From assembly GCA_012934845.2 (NCBI GenBank), contig WNNJ02000901.1:310001-374000 (forward strand): DNA of 64,000 bases. Reading direction: 5' to 3'. Below the pieces are notes generated by a model. That model did not search any database, was not told the origin of the DNA, and was given only the letters and a program-made list of their open reading frames with translations. The stretch's first letter is position 1; every line of letters starts with the position of its first letter. Shown in pieces: positions 37,101-44,210 of the stretch. This DNA is from Pomphorhynchus laevis. Taxonomy: Eukaryota > Acanthocephala > Palaeacanthocephala > Echinorhynchida > Pomphorhynchidae. The position numbers were made by a program, and so were the translations under genes.

Positions 37101-39137
37101 ACAAATCAGATCAGCTAACTGAATTATTTAAATTTTTCAATTTTTGGAAATAACAAAAAAAATTTATTATATAATATTTTTAAGTAGTTGATAATGATTC
37201 GTTATTGATAAAGAAAAATTGGAGCTGCCTTTTTTTCAGCAAAGTTTGTCGCAGCAAAGACTGCAGACTACTATAGACTTATGCAGATACAATGTTTCTG
37301 TTTAACTAACAAGCGAAAGAGACTACAATGTTGGTCCATAGTATTTTTGCAATATATCTGGTATAAGAATTATTGTAGCTGGATCAAAGAAAGAAGGAAA
37401 ACATATTATTTGATATTTCGCTAACTTCTGTTAGCATCTTCAGAAAATTACAATGTTTTTTAAAATGTACATGCTTATATATTACACAAAGTACTTGGTA
37501 ATTTGTAAATTTGATAAAAATAATGGTTTTGTTGCAATGAATAAAGTAAAATATGTAAAAAATTAGGTACGGATGTTATTAGTAATTCAAAATTTAATAA
37601 ATTAAACAGAGACGATACATTAAAAAGACAGACAGTATTACATAATTGTTTAAAATTATGAATATAAATCATAAAATAGATAATAACATTTTAAGAACTT
37701 GTTAATCAAAAAATGCGAAATTTGGTTCTGTGTACTTACTCAACTAAAAATTCATAAAAAGAAACATTGTGCAAGACCTATTATTGCATTATATATGGCA
37801 TATTCATATACCATATCAAAATAATTTCTTCTTTCTTTTGCTAACCTTTGTTAGCATCTTCAGAAAATTACAATTGTAATTTTCCGAAGAAAATTACTAA
37901 TTTGATAAAATTACTTCAGTAATTTTAAATTTATGTTTAAAACCTGTATAACTAGGCCAAAACGTTTGAGAATTCACACCTTCTATATTTAAATCATCTG
38001 ATCATTTGGAATAATTAAATATATTTTCATATTGTTGGAGACTTAAAAATTGGAATTTTAGAAATAAAAACCAAAATTTAATTAATCATCGCTTATAGTC
38101 AAAATCGCTTTTACATAAAAATGATTAAAATTTACAAATTATTAAAAAATTATGGTAAATTATAATTTTACATTCTTCTAGTAAGACCGTTGGTAAATAT
38201 TCATTCTTATTTTCAAGACGAATTGTGAAGACCAGCAAAAAAATAGAATACGCTAACAAAATATACAAACTTTTAACAACGAGTTTACTCCTAATCTAAC
38301 GATCAAAACAAAATATACAGATTATGTCATTATAAGAAATTCAAATTATCAAACGGATTAAATATTTAATAATTAATATTTAAAATTTGAATATTTAAAT
38401 GCTAAATATTCACACATGCATCATCGTCGCTTATAGCACTATATTTAACACTTTAAATACAGTTCTGTCAAAATCACAAACAATCATTTAAGAAAAAGTT
38501 GTCAACAAATTTAACTTTACATATTTCGTAATGTATTTGGTTAATGCATTTAAATTTACAAATTTTAGCATCAGAAGATTTTATCAAATAAGAGCAAAAA
38601 GAAATAACCTCTCCCTCTTTTGGATGTCCTCGAAACGCATTAATACTCTGTGGCAGCAATGATAGCTCAATAGTTCGACTACGTAATTCAGTTTGAACAG
38701 GCGTGCAGCAGGAAACAACCACATAATCGCCAACAGCAAACAGACCAGTCATTATTTGCTAAATAAAATAAAGTAACTGTCGTGATCTTGCTTACCGGTA
38801 CCTGATCGAGCTCAATTTGAGATAGATTTTGAAGTCTGGCAACTCCAATCTGGTTATGTGGTAAACTGAAAAATACTTTCTGATATGCTACTTCGTGAAC
38901 AACCGCAATACAATTCGAATGACAACTGAAGTCGTTAAATGACAAAATATGAGGTGCTTCAATTGACTCTACAACTTTAGGCTTCTTTGTATCTTTCTTC
39001 GTTTGAGCATTGTGAAACGATCGCTTATTCGCTGCAATCTAAATTGTAGATTTTCAAATAAAATAAAAGGAATACATAACAGTGTTTACTTTAGATCGAG
39101 GGAAGTCTGTAGTGGTCGAGCATGTATTGATGGACAT
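8019..39137 (-). CDS. PDCD11: RRP5/PDCD11, rRNA-processing protein with S1 and HAT repeats (25 exons)
   Basis: Nucleolar factor needed for 18S and 5.8S/25S-28S rRNA maturation; S1 domains bind pre-rRNA and the C-terminal HAT repeats bind processome proteins. Exons, 5' to 3': 39137-39090, 39038-38796, 38758-38609, 35265-35139, 30414-30317, 28569-28504, 28461-28348, 28301-28086, 28036-27969, 22564-22504, 22462-22313, 20931-20596, 19331-19044, 17405-17081, 16772-15740, 13955-13728, 13432-13355, 12298-12151, 12099-11962, 11913-11791, 10148-9955, 9436-9268, 9212-9056, 8387-8222, 8163-8019. They sum to 4,869 nt, an open frame of about 1,622 residues (human PDCD11 is about 1,870). All junctions are GT-AG and phases agree. 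The weakest points are the donor of 13432-13355 and that of 19331-19044. An AATAAA overlaps the stop codon. Confidence 0.9.
9710..9862 (+). repeat. Tandem duplication inside an RRP5 intron
   Basis: Two copies of a unit of about 75 bp: ctgatgtcaaacaatataga at about 9714 and ctgatgtcaaacagtataga at about 9790, each followed by aaaattgcgg and later tagcaagatatt. Confidence 0.7.
11280..11665 (+). repeat. Tandem repeat, about 3 copies of a 120-130 bp unit
   Basis: Each unit holds gtcaaaaggcgtggactaag, then a tgctgttgactagtgagttc block, ttcatttgcat and agcttaacacctt. Copies start near 11286, 11450 and 11570; a partial extra copy of the middle block lies at 11360-11400. It lies in the 1,642-bp RRP5 intron 10149-11790. 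Confidence 0.8.
11791..13432 (-). CDS. PDCD11: RRP5 exons 17-20: charged linker between S1 and HAT regions
   Basis: Exons 13432-13355, 12298-12151, 12099-11962 and 11913-11791. The first gives RKRHMGSSGPKFAEPVDSYN and is tentative at its 3' end (AT|gtcatt is the only donor giving the right phase). The third is lysine/arginine-rich (KKRKMLKGNKPKRRRS), as in RRP5 linkers and likely nucleolar-targeting. The fourth has RISWDGEDNFVFEEKSEY, matching the segment just before the HAT repeats. Introns of 48 and 51 bp separate the last three exons. Confidence 0.8.
13728..13955 (-). CDS. PDCD11: RRP5 exon 16: last S1 domain
   Basis: Encodes LGSEWKVKDQPINTSTIFVK and then GQHCRGFVSIVTRDFIKIAL, an S1-like beta-barrel (IALGIDTYGYV). 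The join to exon 15 rebuilds one Arg codon (AG|A). A plus-strand frame over the same bases is only its shadow. Confidence 0.88.
15740..17405 (-). CDS. PDCD11: RRP5 exons 14-15: several S1 domains
   Basis: Exon 17405-17081 starts EGDVALGVIRNIGQNGINIA, a clear S1 strand pattern, and continues MGFVHRSFLDI. Exon 16772-15740 is the longest (1,033 bp, 343 codons plus split codons) and carries divergent S1 repeats, for example ITEHIVGEGVYVRIGPTANN near its end. The 308-bp intron between them has no insert. Confidence 0.88.
18386..18700 (-). repeat. Terminal-repeat copy of the 'aacatagcagcgg' family
   Basis: Begins cccgctgttatgttaggttg and continues through ctgttatttattattcgattcataaaaattgact, then a subterminal stretch (tagcattattt, gtagacttagttagctgat) shared with 23.6-24.1 and 29.6 kb. 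It is inside the RRP5 intron 17406-19043. The far end is not clear. Confidence 0.6.
19044..20931 (-). CDS. PDCD11: RRP5 exons 12-13: S1 domains
   Basis: Exon 20931-20596 (112 codons) reads VLNLPPNCPHLLLTMKLSFV, the end of one S1 domain, then another up to SNLKVGQ. Exon 19331-19044 resumes IIDCVVTEVNERSGILKLDS, so the join gives the classic S1 start KVGQIIDCVV. The donor of the second (TTA|gtgttg) is weak but preserves frame and domain spacing. Confidence 0.85.
20353..20402 (+). repeat. Short tandem repeat, three units
   Basis: The unit ttaaatagtacgaatc, about 17 bp, is repeated three times with small changes, inside an RRP5 intron. Confidence 0.7.
21165..21455 (-). mobile_element. 5'-truncated copy of the RTE-type LINE (3' end only)
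   Basis: About 290 bp match, with scattered changes, the 3' end of the RTE element at 31.9-32.2 kb. Shared blocks include aaaagtaacac, then agattt.tttt, ggatgttt/cgattctgg and the cctctgaagaaggcgacc / ttttaaagaaggcaaccg segment. It sits in the RRP5 intron 20932-22312. Short 3' pieces are the usual outcome of LINE insertion. Confidence 0.75.
22313..22564 (-). CDS. PDCD11: RRP5 exons 10-11: S1 domain
   Basis: Exon 22564-22504 (61 bp) encodes SIVDEKYFCFMDLSIGQHVE; exon 22462-22313 continues GTITSSDEGGLNIRLSGFVS and GRVPFNHINDK, ending KVVAR. The intron between them is 41 bp. The split Arg codon joins it to exon 9 across a 5.4-kb intron full of retroelements. Confidence 0.88.
23603..24092. mobile_element. 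Element with long terminal inverted repeats (~140 bp), non-coding
   Basis: The left end (cccatctgctatgttgagtc) and right end (acccaacatagcagcggggc) are inverted copies for about 140 bp, including tcatagcatagcagtt / aactgctatgctatcag and the inner block tagtcaattcataaaaatg. The 210-bp centre holds a palindrome, aggttaccgtatacggtaac, and the block tagcattattatgttttgtt that recurs at 29.6 kb. It could be a MITE or the inverted end structure of a larger element; a reverse transcriptase fragment begins 60 bp to its right. Confidence 0.7.
24150..24805 (-). mobile_element. Decayed reverse transcriptase fragment, 'MGGN' family, copy 1
   Basis: The minus strand shows VPMGGNSSPILADLILNFIE (24690-24750), RYIDDICVFN (about 24590-24620) and a C-terminal tail to 24150 (IHEHSCIPYNIKYNTLNNEI, then YYKNNIKQKIVKYINQHNNI). 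PMG-N-SP--ADL and YIDD are RT signatures. I think it is a Penelope-like RT, possibly of the Naiad/Chlamys group, but the clade is a guess. It is decayed and abuts the Penelope-like element on its right. Confidence 0.6.
24806..26620 (+). mobile_element. Penelope-like element 1 (RT plus GIY-YIG endonuclease), decayed
   Basis: The RT starts near 24,880 with PGRPIIRNCGTACEKLAREV, and has YTLDVESLFTSI, GTAMGSPVGPTYASLY and RYIDDVFIIW. The endonuclease at 26055-26447 shows NSVYLGTCTVCHAQYVGESG followed by MSVRMNNRR, the GIY-YIG core with the CxxC knuckle typical of Penelope elements. The 3' untranslated part carries a hammerhead-like box at 26508. It lies in the RRP5 intron 22565-27968, opposite in strand to the gene. 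It is old and no longer continuous. Confidence 0.88.
26508..26534 (+). ncRNA. Hammerhead-like box near the Penelope-like element 3' end
   Basis: CTGAAGA, one spacer base, a stem GGCCA-CTAG-TTGGTC, then GAAA. CUGANGA and GAAA are the two conserved hammerhead strands, and Penelope-like elements are known to carry such motifs. The extra base at the foot of stem II argues against strong activity. Confidence 0.4.
26640..26994 (-). mobile_element. Decayed 'MGGN' reverse transcriptase fragment, copy 2
   Basis: Encodes VGTSIFRQIKVVPMGGNTSP and ILADLILSFIEYEFVHKCLK, nearly matching the fragment at 24.7 kb and continuing further upstream (MDKIELVESLNILINKNYLK). Two such fragments flank Penelope-like element 1 on the same strand. 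Confidence 0.65.
27969..28569 (-). CDS. PDCD11: RRP5 exons 6-9: S1 domains in compact exons
   Basis: Exons 28569-28504, 28461-28348, 28301-28086 and 28036-27969, separated by introns of 42, 46 and 49 bp. Together they read VQSNSTFNNISPGSLVTAST-IK, AFTSGLVLELSSGVRGFLCR, SSFVVLYVNQPNKQLYLTVM, then KKYAVDEDSGEFAKVLVVGS. The ELSSGVRGFL string is a textbook S1 core. This is the tightest part of the gene, between two transposon-filled introns. Confidence 0.9.
29394..29815 (-). mobile_element. Decayed 'MGGN' reverse transcriptase fragments, copies 3 and 4
   Basis: 29394-29600 shows MNKCVPMGGNSSPIIADLFL and FRYINDICVFNS; 29720-29815 repeats the MGGN-SPI-ADL segment. Between them, 29608-29705 is a block starting caaatcagctaactgagtct that also occurs inside the long-TIR element at 23.8-23.9 kb, linking the two repeat types. 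Confidence 0.6.
30317..35265 (-). CDS. PDCD11: RRP5 exons 4-5: S1 domain split by a 4.7-kb intron
   Basis: Exon 35265-35139 reads VIIGCVISTVDDNYIVDVGM then GDRVKVFIKSRDSKKFKNDG; exon 30414-30317 continues PRELCIGDQVIGCVKATVSS and RSFELIPHNNIK. The split Lys codon (A|AA) joins them. The intron 30415-35138 contains a Penelope-like piece and the RTE LINE. Confidence 0.87.
30790..31500 (+). mobile_element. Penelope-like element fragment 3 (GIY-YIG region), decayed
   Basis: SLYIKSRYPFDLIDTTHKCL at about 30925 precedes a GIY-YIG segment near 31195-31300 whose best frame reads FSILCSSSEKLYVRQTRGHL then RERLLEHARTCRHPG. Later HVSKTGRCLNIDFTNIKLVQ matches the end of Penelope endonucleases. No RT is present, so it is a 3' fragment. 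It is distinct in sequence from the copies at 25-26 and 39-41 kb. Confidence 0.7.
31925..34775 (-). mobile_element. RTE-type (Rex3/Babar-like) LINE, nearly full length, decayed
   Basis: Read on the minus strand: an APE endonuclease with LLSDFNAHV at about 34,265 and YDHYFVVSKLRCHDRILDNP at about 34,160; linker (AWEKFREYLELDYRSASEMF) at 33.7 kb; RT with VPSEWRTGVVVPIFKKGDRT, NYRGITLIQTGKLFSRILEL, EEQCGFCPGHGTTDQL, LRLADDVVLLAS; then the thumb and C-terminus (LKYLVVLFSRDGR, YKSVVV, ISVPILTYCHE). Several frame changes and stops interrupt it. The 3' end near 31,930 carries aataaaagtaacac, shared with the 21.2-kb copy. GC content is clearly above its surroundings. Confidence 0.85.
35495..35800. 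repeat. Hairpin repeat, expanded copy with insert
   Basis: Standard arms (attattggagctggatcaaa, tcgctaacctctgttagcat) with an extra internal block containing ctaactgcagtggctctata. Almost the same sequence recurs at 36190-36430. Confidence 0.7.
35925..36140. repeat. Hairpin repeat, rearranged copies
   Basis: Right-arm half (gagatgctaacagagttaag..) at about 35930-35995, then repeated gttgataataaattattaat, then another left arm at 36065-36140. Confidence 0.6.
36190..36558. repeat. Hairpin repeat, near-identical duplicate of the 35.5-kb copy
   Basis: From ttgatactgatccattattg to ttctgaagatgctaacagaa this is nearly base-for-base the 35.5-kb copy, apart from a short deletion (tctgttagcaattcag versus tctgttagcatctccag). 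It ends in a normal right arm (ctccaataattctttatgaa). Confidence 0.75.
37185..37890. repeat. Hairpin repeat fragments
   Basis: Single arms at 37185-37225 (gataatgattcgttattgat), 37365-37455 (ttattgtagctggatcaaag .. gttagcatcttcagaaaatt) and 37820-37885 (tttgctaacctttgttagca). Confidence 0.6.
38609..39137 (-). CDS. PDCD11: RRP5 exons 1-3: N-terminus and first S1 domain
   Basis: Exon 39137-39090 gives MSINTCSTTTDFPRSK, whose FPR motif matches the short conserved N-terminal box of RRP5. Exon 39038-38796 is basic (KKDTKKPK) and then starts the S1 domain (VFFSLPHNQIGVARLQNLSQ). Exon 38758-38609 continues IMTGLFAVGDYVVVSCCTPV and ends GHPKEGE, joined to VIIGCVI of exon 4. Introns are 51 and 37 bp. 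The ATG lies directly behind ccttttctag. Confidence 0.88.
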
Positions 39138-39150
39138 CTAGAAAAGGAGG
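39137..39150 (-). promoter_or_regulatory. Splice-acceptor-like site abutting the RRP5 start codon
   Basis: Minus strand ccctccttttctag runs directly into ATGTCC. This is the same arrangement as at PREP and nearly the same as at RBM39. Confidence 0.45.
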
Positions 39151-39369
39151 GTAGAAATTTTAAATTTATAGGAATAAATACATTTTTTGAATAGAATAAT
39201 CGAGTATGTGTAATTCGTCAAATATCAATAATTTTAGTAAATTAAATATATTAAAAATATAAAAAGTAGATTAACTATAAATTTTAATATCGTTGAGAAT
39301 TGCTTTCGGGCCAAAAGTATCTTTTTTATTGCGAACCATCCCCGAGAATACAAAAAGAACTTTATTTAT

Positions 39370-41058
39370 TTGATATTTCGACTGTACTTAGCAGTCCTTT
39401 TCAACCTAAAAATAGAAGAAAAAATATTATACAAAAAGAAAATTCCATTAAAAATAATGTAACTAAGTTATAGCCCCATCGGCAATAGCTGATTTCATTT
39501 TGGCAACCTTATCACGATGTTTAGCAAGTTTATAGTTTACATCTTTTTGTACGTCTTGTGAAGGGAATTTTAAGGACCAGTTGGATTTATTTCCTTCCAT
39601 TGTAGGAAAGATGGAAATGTACAATGATTCCAAAACGAGCCTACGTCCTAACTGTTTTTCTTTATGTAGAATATATGTGCTTTCAAAATCAATGTTGTGG
39701 CCGGTCTCAATAACATGATTGAATATTGCTGAAGATGTATCACTTTTCTTCAGGTTGTACTTATGTTGGTACGTTCTCTTTTTTAAACCTTGTTTAGTTT
39801 GTCCGCCATAGGTCTTCTCACAATCTGAACACGGAATGGTATAAATTACACATTGTGATGCTGCAACTGGTTTTCTTTTAAAAATGCCACTAAGTCTTGC
39901 ACCAGTTTTGTAGTACACTTTTTTACTGTTCTTAAACTTTGAAGTTAACTTCGACAATCGTCTCTTTAAAGTATTATTGAAGAACGTAGATTTAACGTGT
40001 TTCATATCTAGCTGTGCGGTCGACGTTCTAGGCAACTGGCTTGCCCTAATCGCAATTGTAAAAGACCGTTTTATAGCCCATTCCGGATATTGACATTCCC
40101 TTAATATGCAATTTATTCTCCTATACTCTCTGTGTCTGTATTCTCTGTTACTGCATACCGTCAGGGCTCTTCTGAACAAAGAGCTGCCCGCTGAAATTTT
40201 GTATCCTTCCGGGATATTTGTGGTCCAAGGAGTGAGCGTATGTGGGATATTCGGTTTTCTAAAAACGTCTGTTAAGATGATGTTATTACGTCTTAACACT
40301 TTAACATCTAGGAAATTTATTACATTTTCCATGTCTTCACAATTAACTTTCCACTAAATTGCATTGTCATGTTTGTTAAGTATTTCCTCTAGACCTATTA
40401 TTTTTGGGTATGTATCAAGCACGGCGAAAACATCGTCGACATACCTATACCAATGCTTCAAGCTTTGCACCCTATTGTGTATATTACATTCCCATTTTGT
40501 CATATAGAGATCAGCAAGTGGAGGCCCTAATGGGGAACCCATAGCCACACCATCAATTTGTGTTAAAATATTGTTATTGAAATAAAAAGCAGATTTGCAT
40601 GTACACCATTCTATCAAATTAACCCAATCTTTACGTTGTAATTTCGACTCATTACACTTGTCGCTAAGTAATTGTGTTGCTAGATTAATAGCCTCTTGTA
40701 ATGGGATATTTGTAAATAATGAGACTACGTCAGCTGTAGCAAACCAGCATCCGGTTGGGTTAAGAGTTCTTACTTTGCTTGCAAACTCTTGTCCGTTTTT
40801 TATAAAGGAATGGCTCACTGGTTTATTCTGTAAAATGAGTTTATTAATGTATTTCGCCAGTTTGTGGTTAAAACATTTATATGATGCGATTACTGGCCTC
40901 ATTTCCAACTTCGGTTTGTGTATCTTAGGTAGAAGATACAGGAATCCAAGCGAGGCGTAATCTGATTTTAGCGTCTTGTATGTGGCTTCATCTAAGTTGC
41001 CTTGAGATTTTAATCGTAGTAATAGTTTGTTAAATATAAATTTTAAGCATATCAGCAA
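39370..41058 (-). mobile_element. Penelope-like element 2 (RT plus GIY-YIG endonuclease), partial
   Basis: The RT part at 41058-40354 has LPKIHKPKLEMRPVIASYKC, FATADVVSLFTNIPL, GVAMGSPLGPPLADLYM and RYVDDVFAVLD. The following part at 40332-39463 has the thumb, a basic linker (TFFNNTLKRRLSKLTSKFKN) and the GIY-YIG core CVIYTIPCSDCEKTYGGQTK then GLKKRTYQHKYN. The N-terminus is missing. It is a different lineage from element 1. It stands between RRP5 and the LINE cluster, on the RRP5 strand. Confidence 0.9.
39376..39404 (-). ncRNA. Hammerhead-like box at the 3' end of Penelope-like element 2
   Basis: TTGAAAA, one base, stem GACTG-ctaagta-CAGTC, then GAAATATC. It has the same layout as the boxes at 26.5 kb and in the hairpin repeats, with the first strand degenerate. 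Confidence 0.35.
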
Positions 41059-41704
41059 AATTTAAAATTTCAATTATACCATTCATTTATGAAGATAATC
41101 GAATAAATTCGAATACTAAAAAAAGTACAATCAGCGATCGAATAAAAAGTGTCATTATCTTTAGAGAAATAGTTGTAAATCAATAGTAAGAATTATGAAA
41201 CAGGAAATCACAAGTATAATCAACAGCAGTAGACAAATTCCAGAGAACAACGAATGCGATGAGGACTTAAACTCTTGTCAGACTAATTGTAGAAATCGCT
41301 CGATAACATAAATTCTAAACATTTTTAAATTCTTTAAAAAATGGGAAAGTCGAGATTCCACATCAGTAATCAGCTTAGCTTTCAAAATCTAAACCGTAAA
41401 GAGTAAGTTAAATATTTTATAAAATTTTAGGTAAAGCAGATAAATCATTTGGTAAATAACGACAGTTGCAAACATTGCAGTAGAATGCAATGTTCTCAAC
41501 CGACGACAATTATAGATGGTTAATGTGCATTAGCCTTTTACGATTCACGGATACTCACGGATAAATTTGTTCGAAATCATTTCAAAACCTACGTTTTTAT
41601 TATAGAAAATCATTAAAAAACACTTTCACACCATCAAAATTAAACTTGTTAATCTGATATTGGAACTCGTTATTAGAACCAAAGTATGCAGTAGACCAAA
41701 TTAT

Positions 41705-41890
41705 TCAAAGTAATGATCAAATTGAGCTGTGGTTCACTGATAATGCTAGATATTGCTAGCATTATTAAATACATTTATGTCTCATGATCCTGTTCCGAGA
41801 TTCCAAATATACAAAATACATATTGCGTTTCTCGTAAAAACTTTAATATATTTGTTTCTAATTTAATTTTGATGTTATGAGGATCGTTAA
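41705..41890 (+). repeat. Direct repeat, left copy
   Basis: About 185 bp from aaagtaatgatcaaattgag through gatcctgttccgagattcca to ttatgaggatcgtt, repeated almost exactly at 42617-42790. The copies lie about 910 bp apart; neither edge shows an obvious inverted dinucleotide or primer-site pattern. Confidence 0.8.
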
Positions 41891-42616
41891 TTGATAAAAT
41901 TCAGACAATTTTAGCAATTAAATCATACAAAAATAGCCTTCGGAAGTTTGTTGATAGTAATAACGTAAATTGTGCGATATATGTAAGTACATGTCCAAAC
42001 GACACATATATGAATCGCTCAAAATACTATACTTTAAGGCCTGAAACAATGTTAGTTCAAATTTAGCTGTTAAACATAGTAAAATCACTAATATATTTAA
42101 AGTCCAAAAAACTAATTGAAATCTGAGTGTGCAATTGAATGCGAATCACGTTCTTTGTGAAACCGAATTTGCATTCCTAAAGTCCGATTTGCAAATAAAG
42201 TCCGATTTGCAAATTCTCAAATCAAGTTATTCACCAAGCTTCTTCATCCATTAATATTAACGAATCTGAACATACAAGGGAGACAAGTAACCTTGTTATA
42301 TTGTTTTGACCGGAAGAGCGACGTTGAAAAATACTTTTACTTAAACAGCGTGAGTGATATGTATCAATATACTTGATTTTCTAAGATTTACAGCAGATAG
42401 CCTTACCAAGTGTTAGATAATATCCTCCAAACTCAGATCCACTATCGGTTCGATCAAATTGTATCATCACTCCGTAGGTAGCTGTGTACGAATTCTGTCA
42501 ATTTTTGAAAGTCGCAAATATGGCGAAGGCGGTCATAACGAGTGAATCATCTTAAATTACAATTATAGTTAAATTATAATTAAAAATAAATGATTTTGAT
42601 TCATTTATTTGGTGAA

Positions 42617-42790
42617 CACAAAGTAATGATCAAATTGTGCTGTGGTTTACTAGATATTGCTAGCATTATTAAATACATTTATGTCTTATGATCCTGTTCC
42701 GAGATTCCAAATATACAAAATACATATTGCGTTTCTCGTAAAAACTTTTATATATTTGTTTCTAATTTAATTTTGATGTTATGAGGATCG
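42617..42790 (+). repeat. Direct repeat, right copy
   Basis: Second copy of the 41705-41890 sequence. It differs mainly by an 11-base deletion (ctgataatgct) and a few substitutions. Confidence 0.8.
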
Positions 42791-42944
42791 TTTACCTTCC
42801 AGTAAATTTATTTATGGATCCGATAAATTAGCAAAGATCAATCGTCTATATTATCGAGTTGTTTATCTGATATTCAAGTATAAACAGTATACTCGAATGA
42901 AGTATACATGCATTCTAGTATACATGGTATATTGTCGAATTGGA

Positions 42945-44110
42945 TTCATATATCTAGTAGTGTACCACAAGGATGAATTTTGGCACCTATCTCATTCAAC
43001 TTGTATGTCAACGAGCTTCCGTCCTTAATGCGATCAAAAACCTTAATGTATACTGACGACCTCAAGATATATCGTCGTATAGTAAGTAATCGCAACAGAC
43101 AAATTCTACAGTCTGATTTAAATACATTATTAGCTGCTTGGTCAGTTGAACATTGTTTAGTTATTAATATAGCGAAATGTGATCACATGTATATAGGCAA
43201 CAAATTTCCGTCAACTACATATTTGATTGCCTCTCAAATCATTCTACTCTTTAGTGAATATCGTGATTTGGGAGTGGTATTGTCTAATAATCTTAGTACT
43301 AAGAAAAATATCGAGGCTATATGTGCTAAAGCTACCCGAATTTATGGGGTGATCCATTTGAGTTTTAGTAAACTGAAGATTGACACATTTCGGGTATTGT
43401 TCAATACCTTATGTTCATCTGTCTTAAATTATTGCTCGACAGTATTCTATCCCGTTAGTAAAGGGAAAGAGCTACGAATTGAACATGTATTAAGACGTTC
43501 GTCTAAACGGGTTCTGGCCCTTTATAATTTAACTTATGAAGAGCAATTAAATCGTCTTAGTATAAAAAAATATTTTTTAACGTGGCAAATGCGTGCCAGC
43601 GCACGCTTACATGACCACCACAAAACATAAATGTAAATGATGTGTCAAAAAGGTGTGAACGGAGGATGTGTTTGAATGTAATAAAGGAGGTAGCGCGGTA
43701 TGCGGTGATTATCCTCACATTATCTAGTATGCGGTGATTATCCTAACTCAGAGCACAAAACGACCTCAAGACAATTTGGTGTGCAATGCATAATAATAGT
43801 GATCTGATAGGGTGCCTATTCCGAATTCACGAAGACTCAAGATTACGTAGACATCCATGCATGCTAAGACGAAGAAAATGGAGAAAAAACGTCACGAAAA
43901 TTTTGCTGTACGAGTTGTCTCTGCTTGGAATAGCCTATCGCTTGAGGTAGTGAATCATGTAAATAGACGTGAGTTCATGGCATCTCTAAAGTCAAGTTGA
44001 TATGATATCTATTCATTTATATTATCCTACTTTTTTTGTAATTTGTGAAGGGTGTTCTCTTGAACTCGAATGCTCCCTGGCATTCGAGTATACATATTAC
44101 ATTTTTATTA
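42945..44110 (+). mobile_element. CR1/Jockey-type LINE, RT 3' half
   Basis: Starts in the RT at SSSVPQG, then ILAPISFNLYVNELPSLMRS, LMYTDDLKIYRRIVS (YADD-type box with T), LQSDLNTLLAAWSVEHCLVI and NYCSTVFYPVSKGKELRIEH. After 43630 the frame is broken, but FAVRVVSAWNSLSLEVVN at about 43,900 is the usual C-terminus of this group. The 3' end has an imperfect hairpin (ctcgaatgctccctggcattcgag) and a T-rich tail. There is one stop early in the RT (after SVPQG). It is 5'-truncated. Confidence 0.8.
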
Positions 44111-44210
44111 CAATAATTTTTTTTTGAAGAGAAGATTTATTCAAGAAAAAAACTAGCTCCACTGTTAGCTGCAAAAATTATTTCACCAGCTCCACCGTTA
44201 GCTGCAAAAA

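Larger units (their letters stand above)
41060..42940. other. AT-rich intergenic DNA, no gene
   Basis: No coding pattern is seen on either strand. It contains a long direct repeat pair, described separately, and otherwise simple AT-rich sequence. Confidence 0.5.

Noticed and set aside
41705-42790. LTR pair
   Set aside because: No coding interior and no primer-binding or terminal dinucleotide pattern; reported only as direct repeats.
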